A DNA stretch of 64,000 nt from Bryum argenteum. Its lineage: Eukaryota; Streptophyta; Bryopsida; Bryales; Bryaceae. The notes beneath the pieces are model-generated. The model worked only from the letters and a program-made list of their open reading frames with translations, had not been told where the DNA came from and made no database searches. The translations under genes were made by a program, and so were the position numbers. Shown in pieces: positions 1 to 11,029 of this stretch. The stretch lies in the NCBI GenBank assembly GCA_037043015.1, contig CM073326.1, positions 682,001 to 746,000 of the forward strand, in the 5' to 3' direction. The first letter of the stretch is position 1. Each line of letters starts with the position of its first letter.

Positions 1-1575
1 CTAGTTCGATAATGGTTTTTTCCTTATCTTCTTTACCATCCTCTTCACCAACCTCTTTGACAGGAGATAAATCCTTGGTATACGTCTTTCTCTTCTCTTC
101 TTCACCATCCTCTTTACCACCCGAATCAAATTGTGAAAGAAAAAGACTATCAGAGAAGTCCCGATAATGGTCTTCCCCTTATCTTTATTACCATCCTTTT
201 CACCATCCTCTTTACCATCGTCTTTACCACCCGCATCACATTCCGGATAAACATAACTACATGAAGCCCCCTGAGTGTCATCCTGTGTTGGAAAGAAGTT
301 TAAATACTTATATCGGTTATCTTCTAAGTTTTCTACCGCCTGCCTTTGGCGCATTGCTTCTTCGTACTTTGCCACATACTCGCTAGCAGGACCTTGGCCA
401 ACCAACCGCAATTCCTCGTAAAACTCGTCAAGGAGACGTTGCGTAATTTGGTGTTGTTTCTGCAGTTTCTCAATGATTAGCTCATTCTTCGCTCGCTCAT
501 TCAGTAGAGGGTGGAATCGATCTATGATTGCCTCATAATTCACCGCGACTTGTATAATGCCAGGCAACATCGTTGCCAAAGCGTGACTCATTGATACTAA
601 ACTGGGAGATATAGTAGCAAGTCTTTCTGACACCTCTTTGAAGTTGACGCCTACAGCAACTATTGAACCGCCTGAGGCTTTATGCCTAACATCCCCTGGC
701 AAATCTTCGTCTTTATCTACCTGATTGCACCAATCAGCCATCATTTCTGCGGTTTTCAACCACTCCCCCAATCTCTTATTGCTCGGTACCGTATGCAGAT
801 AGTCCACGAAATTTTCCACCATACTACTTTCCGGTGGAATGACATCTACGGCATCTGTAGGTGATCTGGTTTCTCGTGATTCACTTGGCCCTGCCTCCTC
901 TGATGTTGGTACCGGGGTTACACGAGGTTCTTCAACTACGTTTGCACCTTCGAGCCTATCAGTTATAGTTGGTTCTACGATTGGGGCATCCGTAGGAACC
1001 ATATTCCTTCCATCCTCCCGATGTGTCGTGGTTGTTGGAGGAGAGATTCTTTCTCCCCGCGTCTCATGAGTTTTCCTCCTCAAGTACTGCAATAAGGCCT
1101 TTGTAGAGTTTGATTCTGGATCAAACCTATCAGGGATATCCTTTTGATTTCTCCCGATTCGAAGAGGATATGCACTACTCGCCGTGAATGTGCTCCAGTT
1201 CACCTTGCGCTTCAATATGAGCTCAGCATACACCATGCTCAAGAGCGTATAGGAAAAATAACCCTTGCTCTTGGGACGAGTTCCAAACAATGCCACCCAC
1301 ACTTCTTCAGCACGATGAAGGAAGTGATCATCCTTGCATGTTTGAGGGTTGCAAGTAAAATTATTGGTATTAACTTTGTGACATTCTCGAGGCCAAAGTT
1401 TCCCAATGTGATACATCTTCACATATTTCTTGCACGTCGCCATTCTCCAATATTCCTCCGTTTCATTGGCCCAACCGCTCTCAGCTTTGATGGCCTCATT
1501 ATCCAAGATCTCGTAGTGCAACTCATGTCTCGCTCCTTTCGGTTTCACTCTCTTTGACGGTGTCTCATGTAAAAC
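1..1575 (-). pseudogene. Left-arm copy of the RING-type gene, middle part, split by the 19.6-kb element
   Basis: This stretch is the inverted near-copy of 33,185-34,755. It encodes the region starting VLHETPSKRVK, through the CKKYVKMYHI motif, the low-complexity middle part and the repeated KEDGEKDG-type acidic/basic stretch, and runs off the window start. Its N-terminal 35 codons lie 19.6 kb away at 21,220-21,324 because a TIR element has inserted between a Leu and a Val codon. The reading frame inside this fragment is open. Translation upstream of 1,575 continues into transposon sequence and is meaningless. The function is unknown; the right-arm copy ends in a RING-H2 finger, so a ubiquitin-ligase-like role is inferred for the family. 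The disruption makes this copy non-functional unless the insert is excised. Confidence 0.8.
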
Positions 1576-1579
1576 CAAC

Positions 1580-1608
1580 AAGGGGATATTCGTTATTTTG
1601 AGACAAAA
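1580..1608 (+). repeat. Left terminal inverted repeat of the 19.6-kb element
   Basis: About 29 bp matching the right end in inverse orientation with a few mismatches. The shared blocks are AAGGGGATATT and TATTTTGAGACAA. A further TTTTGAGA motif lies just inside, at 1,615-1,622. Confidence 0.85.
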
Positions 1609-2313
1609 TGGACATTTTGAGATGTTGAAAAACGTACACGCACGAGGGATTAGGAAAAAGTTGTTGAAGTATTTCAAAGATATGAAATTTAAATTAACAT
1701 GCTAAGCAAAAAGAAAGAGTTGAAGGGTCCAATCACAAAGCAATAGATTTGAAAATGAGATCTTACTATAAATAGGAGGAAGTAGAGATCAATTTGGCAA
1801 TATAATATTTCTAAAAATAGACATTCAACAATACATAGTAAAGAATCATATAGGAACCATGTTCACATTATTTCCCCTGAGAAGTCACAATTGATTCAAG
1901 TGAGATCATAGTTGAAAGACATAGTAAAGGTTGTATTGAAGTATGAAAAATACGTACAATTGTACAAGTGTACACTATATTTTGACATTGGTATATATCG
2001 TAAAAGAATGAAATCAGAGAATGAATGTAGAGGCATTAAATGTTGTGCCTATAATAATACTAAAGATAGAGTAATTAAAAGAATGTTTGTAGAATATACG
2101 AGGAATATACGCGGAATATACTAATCACAGAAGAGCAATAAATGCATAGTCACGAAGGGGATAATCCTCAAGTAAGCACAACTAGCAAAGCCTTGATATC
2201 TTAGATGTACTAGGTTCCACCAATCTGCGACACACATTAATTATGTTGAATATATCCCGCTGATGAAGGATATCAGACCGGAGGAGGAAGAATAGAAAGG
2301 AGGAACATTAAGG
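1609..2313. other. Subterminal AT-rich region, no gene seen
   Basis: AT-rich DNA between the left terminal repeat and the last exon of the first cargo gene. The only open frame (1,912-2,124) has no recognisable motif and a composition expected by chance. It probably holds the 3' untranslated region of the minus-strand gene ending at 2,314. Confidence 0.5.
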
Positions 2314-3159
2314 CTAGGTCTCTTTAGATTTAGAGCCATTCTGCTTGGTTGAATTCTCCAACAACTTGGCTTCGGCCTCGTGCTGCTTCATAAGCGCGCG
2401 AATAAGATCATTGCGACGAGAGTTTGGCAAGCAATTAGTACCCAAGGTCTCACTCCGACGGGCAAACAAACCAGTGTCAAAACATTCCCCATCACGCCTA
2501 CGAAGGGAGTCAAGAGAACGTGAAGGACGAGAGGATGAAGGAGCCGCCGATTCTCCATGCGCGAGGATACGGCCGGGGGTGCAAGAAGCTCGCCTTGATG
2601 GTGGGGGTCGCGATGCTAGTGGCTTTGCAAGAGGCAAGAAATCCCCCTTTGAACGAAGATGTCGCGGGGCACCGCCGAGGGATCTTGTTGTCCTGCTACT
2701 CTTGTAATTGTTGACTTGGAACGCGGGTTGTGATGTATTGGACGTCCCACCCACATTAATGGTGGAAGGAGGAACAATTGAATCTCGCAAAGGAACGTCC
2801 ATAGCGCCCACAACGGAGTAGAGCTGCCTCTCAGGTGTTTTTGAATTTAGAGCATCGGGCGACATAGAGCGCCTCCGCGATGGTGATGTACAAAGCCGCT
2901 TCAGGGGAGACGGAGAGCAAACCGGGGTCCGAACAGGACCACGACTCGGCGGGCTGTCAACAACATTGTCATCAACACTATCTCTTGTAAAATCCATCGT
3001 TGCGGATGCTGCGTCCGTAGCCGTGAACATATCAAAATGCCTCGACGCGAGAGAGGCGGCAACACTTGCTGAGAGTGAAACAGAACATTCCGGGACGGAG
3101 GTCTGGTTGGAGACATCATCCTCATCACCGGACTCCTCGACGGTGGAAGGCGCCCTGAC
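2314..3159 (-). CDS. Last exon of an unknown Ser/Arg/Pro-rich protein
   Basis: An open reading frame of about 280 codons on the minus strand, preceded by a good splice acceptor (a pyrimidine-rich run ending in TACAG just above 3,160) and ending in a stop at 2,314. The protein is rich in Ser, Pro and Arg, with motifs such as SPLKRLCTSPSRRRSMSPD, and ends in a basic helix (RNDLIRALMKQHEAEAKLL). It looks disordered and nuclear, with no catalytic domain that I recognise. The upstream exon is not resolved; the intron above it contains degenerate copies of the 21-bp palindrome at 3,226 and 3,381. It lies directly downstream of the FCP1-like gene on the same strand and could be an additional exon set of that transcription unit, although the FCP1 frame has its own stop at 3,641. 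Confidence 0.45.
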   Translation of the reverse strand, partial: VRAPSTVEESGDEDDVSNQTSVPECSVSLSASVAASLASRHFDMFTATDAASATMDFTRDSVDDNVVDSPPSRGPVRTPVCSPSPLKRLCTSPSRRRSMSPDALNSKTPERQLYSVVGAMDVPLRDSIVPPSTINVGGTSNTSQPAFQVNNYKSSRTTRSLGGAPRHLRSKGDFLPLAKPLASRPPPSRRASCTPGRILAHGESAAPSSSRPSRSLDSLRRRDGECFDTGLFARRSETLGTNCLPNSRRNDLIRALMKQHEAEAKLLENSTKQNGSKSKET

Positions 3160-3225
3160 CTGTAGAACAAACCCAGAAATGAAAGGAGTCGGTCAGGAAA
3201 GATGGACGCAAGAAAAATGGAAAAG

Positions 3226-3401
3226 TTATCCACGAAGCGGGGATAACTCTAGCCGGGGAGAACTAACGTCCTGTTCACAACCAAAAAGCATACAAGAACA
3301 TAAAGCAAACAACCAGTGAAATCAAACTCGACATAAAGAGAACATATGACTCAATGCATACAAGCTGATACCTCCAGAGATTATGCCCGGGCCGAGCATA
3401 A
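3226..3401. repeat. Two degenerate copies of the 21-bp palindrome
   Basis: Units at 3,226-3,246 (TTATCCACGA, then AGCGGGGATAA) and 3,381-3,401 (TTATGCCCGG, G, CCGAGCATAA). In the second, the fifth base of the arm changed from C to G and the pairing base on the other arm changed to match, so the dyad is kept. Both lie in the presumed intron upstream of the 3,159 acceptor. Confidence 0.6.
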
Positions 3402-3640
3402 ATAACGTCCTAACTGACAACAAAGAAAGAGTCATAAAACAGAAACAATCATCAACATCAATACTAAGTGAACAAGCATCCACAAATGATGTAATAGAAA
3501 TTGATCACATTGCGATGTGGTACATAAAGGATGATAAAATAATCGGCTTTTTTATTTAAACCATGATATTCATACAATAGCAACTCATTTACATATTTAT
3601 CTACTGTGTCCGAGAAAAGGAATAAAGAGCGCACTAATCG

Positions 3641-4620
3641 TCAATTGGACAATGACTCAGGAAATGAAGGAGTTTCGTAAGTACGCCCTAAGTTCCTATG
3701 CGACTGCGCCATACCATCTAAAATAAACCGACCTAAATTGCTATACTTATTGATAGGCGGAATACCAATCCTATGATTGTCTACATAGGACCGAAGATTC
3801 CCAGGCCTGCAATTGGCGAGAAGAGCAAGTAGCCACGGAGTAAGCACGGCGGACAGAGTATTGTCCTCCCGGCTAGATTTTGTCCAAGGCTGGAGGAAAA
3901 TGGCGTTCCCAGTGTGGTTGCAAATACTCTTCTCAGGACTGTCGTCTATAAGGAGAGTGTTATCCAACCCAAACACAACAGCACCGTTACTAAGCGGGAA
4001 CACCGCAGAGGACAATGTTTTCAAAAATATCCTCTTTTGAGCATTGGTCGGGTACGACAAAAAGACACCTCTGCTAACCTCAACCAATCCACAAGACTCT
4101 TGTCCGAGGATCTCAAAAGGCTTAGGAAGTCCATGAAGAGGTAGTCGATAACGGCCTCAACAAAGTGGACTTCTTCATCGAACTCCATATCACAACCCTC
4201 GCAACATGGGCGGACATGGTCTCCAAGAAATTTCTCACTCCCCGGGCGAGAAGACCGCCTTTGGGGGCACCTTCGCTGGGATGTCCGGCACGTAGAGCCG
4301 GTCCCCAGGAGAGCACAAGGGAGAATTCTTCCCGAGCGATGGCAGATGCACACACTGACAAAGAATCCCGTTGATGTCGAGGACGACATTCAACCATCGA
4401 GGCGGCGCTGTCTGCCCGAGTGCAGACCTCGGCCGCGGGACACACTCAAATTGGGAAATCAATTCTACCTGGCATCAAAGGAAACGATAATGTTGAGGAT
4501 ACCTGATTGAAAGCAGAGACACTGCGATCTGAGCAAATCCACAATGACGGCATGCATTGCATCCGTGGCATTGGGGCGGATCGATCGGATTCTCGATGCA
4601 ATCTCACGGCCCGTGGGCAT
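3641..4620 (-). pseudogene. FCP1/NIF-family (HAD) phosphatase-like gene, frame-disrupted
   Basis: Reading the minus strand across several frames gives a recognisable FCP1-homology (CTD phosphatase) domain. The N-terminal motif is VVLDINGILC, matching the DxD/DxNG nucleophile loop. Next come GVRNFLETMSAHVARVVIWSS, the strand and helix before the WSS(M)KK block, then VEAVIDYLF. The distal HAD motif is NTLLIDDSPEKSICNH, followed by a typical YVD tail. Family members remove phosphate from Ser/Thr, classically on the RNA polymerase II C-terminal domain. Coding probably starts at the ATG at 4,620 (MPTGREIASRIRSIRP). Frame changes near 4,475, 4,255 and 4,165 interrupt it; they may be decay or sequencing errors. 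It sits inside the 19.6-kb element, downstream of the ParB-like gene, as cargo. Confidence 0.65.
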
Positions 4621-4799
4621 GAGAATGAATCCCACAGAGGTGAACCGAGAAAGACATTGAGGAAAATCAAATCACATTCCAATTTGAAGGCGAGATAAAT
4701 TGGTATCAAAAATAAGTTTATTTACATCAATCATGATACAAGGGATGTGTCATCAACTCGACCGAAACACTACATTTGGGTACTAAAACTACCGAAAAT

Positions 4800-7700
4800 C
4801 TAGAATACATGACGCGCCACGCGTAAACGTTGACAAATCGCAGAAAAATCATAACGAATAAGGGTCGACGATCTCTGCAGGAGAAAATAGACGAATAAGC
4901 GAAGTTCGTGCAAGCGAATCGGTTCGGGTTACGGCCAAGCGACAAAATCATGACGGTTGTGACGACGACGAGTTATTGCAGACATGCGGGGGAGGGTGAA
5001 AGTACTTACATCTTCATGTGGCTCTTGCGATTGAATCGCGTTGGTCGGGCTAGACGAATAGTCCACCAACTGCTGGTCTTCGGACACCGGCGCCGCGACG
5101 AGCTCAGGATCGGTCTCCTCCACTTTGACTCTTGGCTCCGCATTATCCCCGGCTCGGGGATAACTTACCAGCTGGTCGTACTGCGAAAGTTCTAGACCAG
5201 AATCGGGTGCTTGATCAGACTCAACCACTGGAGCAGCGGGTGCCAGACTCGATGAATCAGGACCCAAGGCAGGATCTTCGGCGGGAGGGGAGACCTCTAC
5301 AGAAGAGTCTGCATTATCCCCGGGCCGGGGATAATCTCCAGACTGAGGAAGCTGATCGGAAACAGCATCGGGCTGATCGGAAACAACATCGGGCTGATCG
5401 AAACAAAGATCGGCCGATCGAAGAAAGATCGGGCCGATCGTCGAAACAAGATCGGGCTGATCGGAAACAGGAAACGAAGCCTTTCGTGACACGACCTGCT
5501 CGGGTTCCCTCTCGAGGAATGGGCTGCTACCAAGGCGTCGAGCGGTCAGTAAAGAAGATTATCCCCGCCCGGGATAATCTGTGTGGCGGCTGTCCCAGGA
5601 GAGCGGCAAAGGCTCGACATCGCTGATGGGTGCAGACGCGGTGGTCGTGGCAGTATTATCCCCGGGCCGGAGATAATCTGCAGCAGGCTCGGAACTCAGC
5701 GTGCCCGAGGTGGAAGGATTATCCGTATTCTGCCGAGCGATTATCTCAGCAACGTGCGGTGGCATCGGCGTGTTAGATCTCAGCCATTCGAAGACGATGT
5801 TAGCCTCCGCGATCTTCCTTGCGTCCTCTGCTTCCTTCTGGGCCTTCTCCTTCTTCTGTCTCGCCTCTTCGGCTAGCCTCCTGGTGTTTGCCAGGTAGTG
5901 TTCCTCAACCTTCACACCCGGAGCACCTGGAGGAGGCGCAACACCTGCTGCATTCGCCATTGGGTCAGTAGAGGGATTGCACACCACGACAGGTTTCTCC
6001 TTCTTCACAGGCGTGCCAGCATCAAAAGAAGCCTGGTCAGAATCATCAACGGGCAGGTTACGTTGACGGGAGCTCAAAGGTGTCGATGTCGGGAGCACGA
6101 TGGCTTCGCGTTCGGGAGCTGCGACATCGACAACATAGAATTCATCCGCCTCATCAGTGCCATCGTCGTCACTGAGATCAATGAATACGTGGGTGGGCGC
6201 GACGAGTGCATAGAGTGGCTTCCCCCGTTTGGTAGGATCTTTACTCTGAGGGGTTCTGTCCACCGCAGGCGCCACAGTAGAAGAGGGCATGGCGCAAGAC
6301 GCCCCATCCAAAGGTTGACCCGGTGCCACTGTCTCAGCTGCGAGATCGAGCCGGCGTTTCAATGGCCTTCGCGAGTCGGGGTTGCCCGATGATCCGACGA
6401 CAACATCCGCAGATGATTGTACAGGCATTGTCGTTGACGTAACGAGCCTCGAGGGGATCACAGGCATGGGCTCCTTCCCAGGGCGTCGGGTCTCGGTATC
6501 ATGCCTATGCGCCTGGTGCTCATCACCCATCGGACTGGAGATACGAGGAGATGTCTCCATTGCTTCCGGTGATGGTGCGGTTGGCGAAGCTTGCGCAGAC
6601 GGTGCAATGGGCGATGCCGGCTCTGGTGCAGCTGTTGGCGATGCATGCGGGGATGACCTGACCGGGGAATGCCTAGACGCCTGACGTCCCGATCGATAGT
6701 CCGAATCGTCAGAATCGTCACCATCGGAGTCGTTTGATGTGGCATCGCTGTTCCTTTTCTCCGAGGAGTCTGCAGACGTATCTGGAGCTTGAGCTTGAGG
6801 GGACCGCGTGCTCTCAGCTCCCATGTCGGACACCGGCTCTGCTGCAGAAGATGAAGGTTGGCTCCCTTCGAATGAAGCCCTCGTGACGAGGCTGAGGTCC
6901 TGCATTTCGTCGGACGAAGAGCTCTTCTTGGGCACGTAGGGACAGTCATCGTGTAGGAAGTCCCTATAGTCGACCCTTGTCCTTTTACCCGCAGAGAGTA
7001 AGTATCCCCCGTAGTAGTGATTGTCAATCAGGCCATAAAAGGCATGGTTCAGGATCTGCATGGGAAGAAAAGAAGCGATCAATAACGGTGATGCACAAGG
7101 GAAAAGTTATCCCCGCCCCGGGGATAACTGATAGAACAGAACGCGAAACTGAAAATTTGCAGGATTACGAGCAACACAGGAATACACTGGTATAAACTGA
7201 AAGTTATAAAAGAAGGGGAGCTATTTATCCCCGGGGCGGGGATAATGGGTCTATTTCGAGACAAATGAGGATGCTGGGTGTCAAGCTTACCAGGGAGGCG
7301 ACCATGAATTTAGAGCCGGAGAAGATCCCGAGTGTTGCGTCACCCTTCTTGCAGTACTGGCGGATGAGTCCAATGTAGAACTCCATCCGCAGCTCGGAGT
7401 ACTTAGCACACCACTTGGCTTCGTTGAAGTGCCCACTATCGATGTAGTACGGTAGATGGGCGGGTTTGAACTCCGTCGGGTTTGTGCCGATGAAGGCTTC
7501 CCCTTCTGGTGTCTTCTTGAACAAGAAGACAATGAACACGTCGTTTGCAGCTCTCTCTGGGGCTGGTGCGTTGAAGATCCTCTCAGCTTTCGCCACCACG
7601 TACTTGGATGTGCTCATTGTGTAGGTGGGGTGGCTGAGCTGAATCATCGCCTTCAGCTTCTCAAGCTTCTTCGTAGTGCCGCCGTTCACGATCCAGACCC

Positions 7701-10170
7701 ATACGGTAGGGTCGGTGTATGCTGGACTCGATATCACCGCGAACTTTGCTACCAATGCTTTGAAAAACATTTTCGCAGCATTGGCGTCCTTGCAAAGCGA
7801 GAAGGTTGTGTCACGCAAGTCAAACAGCCCCAGCGAAACTGTTCCCTCAGGCGCCTTGGTTGACCATTGGCCAGTAATGGTCATGGCCTTCGAGTCGAAG
7901 GTCCGAAGATCGAAAGCCTTCGTGGACTCCCGATGCTTGGACTTCTGCCGCAAGAAGCCCTTGAAGAAGTCCTCAACGTTGGGGTACAAGGACTTCAACT
8001 CCCCCGCCGTTTTGAACTTCCCCTGATTCTGCAGTCTGGTCGAGTAAAATTTTGGCTCGACGTGGCTGAGCAGCATGTTCCACGACGCCGTCGAGAAGCC
8101 CTTCCTCGACTTCCATACCTTCCATTTCTCAGGGCTTACTCCTCCGTCGTTGGGAAGGAAGAATGGGAGAGATGGCCTAATCGCCTTCAGCTCTTGGTAC
8201 ACAACACCCTTGCACTTCTGACGAAAAATCCAGTCACCACAGGCGTGGCTCAGGCGATGGAAGTACTTCGTCTTGTGGAAGGACAACCTTGGATACTTCA
8301 GCGCACCTTCGGCGGTTTCGACGTGGACAAGGTAAGTGATGACCCTGTCGATGTCGTCGTCGGAAAGATTTCCGAACTTCCTGAAGAGCTCCCGGCTCAC
8401 ATGATGCAAGTCTCGCGTGAAGTACGTCGGGTTCAAGCGATAAGGTCCGCCTGTATCGGGGTTGATCAAATTTCCAAGCGAATGAAGTTCGAGGAACTCT
8501 GCGAACTTATCGTACATGCTGTCTGGAAATGTGATAATCTGGATCTCGTGCTTGAGGTCCGATGTTGTCAAAATCAACTTCCCGACCTTGGTGGGATCGA
8601 TGTTGCGAAACCGGATTAACAGAAGATCCGTGAATTTCTGAGAAAACAAGAAAGAAAGGTTAAATGCGATTAGTGAAGGAACAATGAATACGTCTGGAAC
8701 AAACTCAGAAACAGAAGCAGGATTATCCCCGGGGCGGGGATAATCTTTGGGAATGGTGTATTGTCTTACCTTAAAATTGGTAGGATTGTAGACCGAGTTG
8801 TTATTCCGCGTCGCGTTCTCGTTCAGGCTTGCGGATGGACGCCCACACTCGATCCAAATAGACCTTCCAGGTTTTATTTGGTTGCCCCAAGTCGGCTGGG
8901 CGTGCTTCAGAGGGTTCGTGGTGTTGTAGAAGGCCGAAATCGCTGTAAGGCGCTTTGGGTCGGTCTCGTACAGAATGTAGGCATACCACGATTGTAGCTC
9001 TTTCTTCCTGTCCTCTGTCACGGGCTCGTTCTGAAGCTCCCTCGAGGCTTCCACGGAGTGCTGGCCATCAATGATGGCAAATTTACCATCTTTTATCTCC
9101 TCCCAAGTTCTTGGCCTCCTAGGGAGCAAGTTTCCACTAGCGTCAATGGGCGTGATGATGATCGTCTGCCTCCTTGTAACATCTCCCATCATTGCGAGGT
9201 ATGCCTTGGTGTTCGTAACGATGTCCCTTTCAAGACTTCGCACAACCCATGCGTCCTTTCCCCTCTCAAGCTGGGAAATGGGCACCAGCTTCTGTTCTTT
9301 CTTGAACAAGAAAGAGTCCTTGAAGCTTTGGTTGAAGATTGTCTGCTCAGAAGCAAACCTCACATAGTCTGCCACTTCAGCAGAAGGTTTCGATGATTCC
9401 TTCTTCTGTCGGGCAGGCACTGCGACTACGGAAGTCAAGGCCGATCCTTGACTTGCGGTTGCAGGGGGAGCTGTACGCTGTCTCTTCTTCTTGGGGGCGC
9501 CACCGCCTGCAACGATCGCATCATTCATCAGCCTCTTCGAAGGCACTCGCGGAGGTGCCGGTAGAGCACCACTAGACTGCGGAGCTGAAGCTTCCGTATG
9601 CAGGACAACTGCAGACGCGGCGGGTGCCTTCTTCTTCTTGGCCGCTTTACTGCTTGACCCTTCATGCGTCTGTGACAGCCTTGACAGCATGGTCGAAAGC
9701 TTACGAACTGTATCTTCTTGGTTGATGTTCTCCCAGCTGTCGATTTTGTCCTCCCAGAACTTGAGAAAGCCATGCCGAGTCTTGCGCAGCTCTGCAAGGA
9801 AGCCATGCGGGTCGAACTGCGCTCCGCAGTTTTCACCCACCTCTACCACAATTCCAAAGTGGTAGGGATCCCTACCCTCGTCCTGTTGTTGAAGGACACA
9901 CCTAAGCATCATGTACTTCTGCCTGTGTGCCTCGAATGCTGTTACCCTCACATTCTGGTGTAAGGGAAGAAATGGGTCCGTCATGACCAACTTGGTCATA
10001 ACGAGGACATGGTTCTTGACGATCTTCAGTGACCAGCTGACGACCACATCTTTGAAGACCCAGAGGTCAAGGCCTTCGTCGTCGTTATCGCGGAGGAAGG
10101 GGTTGAAGCCGAATGGGTGCTCGACCTTGTCCAAGGTCATGTCGAGAGGATTTGTGGCGCTGAGAGCCAT
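4800..10170 (-). CDS. ParB-like (DGQHS-motif) multi-exon protein with methyltransferase-like C-terminal region
   Basis: The start is MALSATNPLDM at 10,170, just after a leader-intron acceptor at 10,179. Coding exons are 10,170-8,770, 8,637-7,291 and 7,055 to about 5,010, with a probable last exon 4,874-4,800 and an AATAAA signal at 4,717-4,722. The GT-AG introns 8,769-8,638 and 7,290-7,056 carry palindrome units. Around residues 280-430 lies a ParB/sulfiredoxin-like block (VPISQLERG, then FAIIDGQHSVEASREL), the position of the GxHR loop of ParB folds; here Ser replaces Arg. Basic nuclear-signal-like stretches (AAKKKKAPA, PKKKRQR) precede it. The later part (LGLFDLRDTTFSL) aligns by position with the methylase-like region of the gene at 54.7-58.0 kb but lacks a clear catalytic motif. 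The third exon is acidic, Ser/Pro-rich and probably disordered. The frame is unclear near 5,560. Confidence 0.55.
5143..5677. repeat. Four palindrome units in or near the third coding exon
   Basis: Copies at 5,143-5,163, 5,314-5,334, 5,559-5,577 (two bases short) and 5,657-5,677. On the minus strand, three of them read in frame as YPRPGDN-type heptapeptides, because 21 bp equals seven codons. The 5,143 copy also touches a GTAAGT donor-like string, so an intronic location is not excluded. Confidence 0.7.
7056..7290 (-). other. Intron 2 of the ParB-like gene, with two palindrome units
   Basis: The donor (CTG then GTAAGC) and acceptor (ATGCAG then ATC) are both good. Splicing joins KFMVASL to ILNHAFYGL in frame. 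Palindrome units lie at 7,107-7,127 and 7,225-7,245. Confidence 0.7.
8638..8769 (-). other. Intron 1 of the ParB-like coding region, with one palindrome unit
   Basis: A 132-bp intron with donor AAG then GTAAGA and a pyrimidine-rich acceptor ending TTTTCTCAG. It happens to be open in frame, so a naive translation reads through it. The palindrome unit is at 8,723-8,743. Confidence 0.7.
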
Positions 10171-10178
10171 GGTTTTGT

Positions 10179-11028
10179 CTGCAATCGTAAATGACAATTC
10201 GTTAATACTGGTGCCTTAAGTAACAAATTTGTTATCCCAGAGGTCACATAGCCTCTCTGCATGCAGAAGTTATCCCCGGGCCGGGGATAACTTCTGCATA
10301 CAGAGCTCACAAAGCTGCTCTGCGTGCAGAAGTTATCCCCGGGCCGGGATAATTTTTTCGCTTCTGGCAGAAATTATCCCCGGGCGGGGATAACTTCGCA
10401 TCTGAGTTCTTATAGCCACTCGCATGCGAAGTTATCCCCGGGCCGATAATTTTTCGCTCTGGCGAGCAGAAATTATCCCCGGGCGGATGACTTCGCATCT
10501 GAGTTCTTATAGCCACTCTGCATGCAGAAGTTATCCCCGGGCCGGGGATAATTTCCTGCTCATAGCAGAAAATTATCTCCGGGCCGGGGATAACTTCTGC
10601 ATACAGAGTTCTTATAGCCACTCTGCATGCAGAAGTTATCCCCGGGCCGGGGATAATTTCCTGCTCATAGCAGAAAATTATCTCCGGGCCGGGGATAATT
10701 TCTGGACGCAGAGGTCACAAAGCTGCTCTACATGCAGAAGTTATCCCCGGGCCGGGGATAATTTCCTGGTCAGACTAGAAAATTATCCCCGGGCCGGGGA
10801 TAATTCCTTCTATCATAAGCTAAAGATTCAGCTATGAGCAAGATTTATCCCCGGCCCGGGGATAACCTTGGTAGCCACTGTAGAAATATTGTGCATTGGC
10901 ATACATGCAATCCGGTGAAACTAACGCTATATCTACATACGCCGTAGATTTTAGCATTCCTGAAGCAATTTCACTGAATTCGATTGAGTTCATGAATCCA
11001 AACAAAGCAATTGGAATTGGGATCTCAC
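10179..11028 (-). other. Leader (5' UTR) intron of the ParB-like gene
   Basis: The donor is CAG then GTGAGA at 11,029/11,028. The acceptor ATTGCAG ends at 10,179, eight bases before the ATG. It contains palindrome array 1. Assigned from splice consensus only; no transcript evidence is available. Confidence 0.5.
10270..10875. repeat. Palindrome array 1: 12 units, 42/63-bp alternating spacing
   Basis: Units start at 10,270, 10,333, 10,374, 10,432, 10,473, 10,531, 10,573, 10,636, 10,678, 10,741, 10,783 and 10,855. The core is a 10-bp arm TTATCCCCGG, one central base, and its complement; a few copies are short by one or more bases. Spacing alternates between about 42 and about 58-63 bp, giving a repeat of about 100-105 bp. 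The short spacer (TTTCCTGCT-CAT-AGCAGAAAA) and the long spacer (CTTCTGCAT ... ATGCAGAAG) are themselves inverted repeats, so the whole array is made of nested dyads. Confidence 0.9.
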
Positions 11029-11029
11029 C

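Noticed and set aside
7225-10197. A single 990-residue uninterrupted protein
   Set aside because: It reads through a 132-bp GT-AG intron at 8,638-8,769 and past a donor at 7,290; the spliced model is more plausible.
10424-10837. Plus-strand ORF made of SYPRAGDNF repeats
   Set aside because: It only reads through palindrome array 1; the frame survives because the core is 21 bp.
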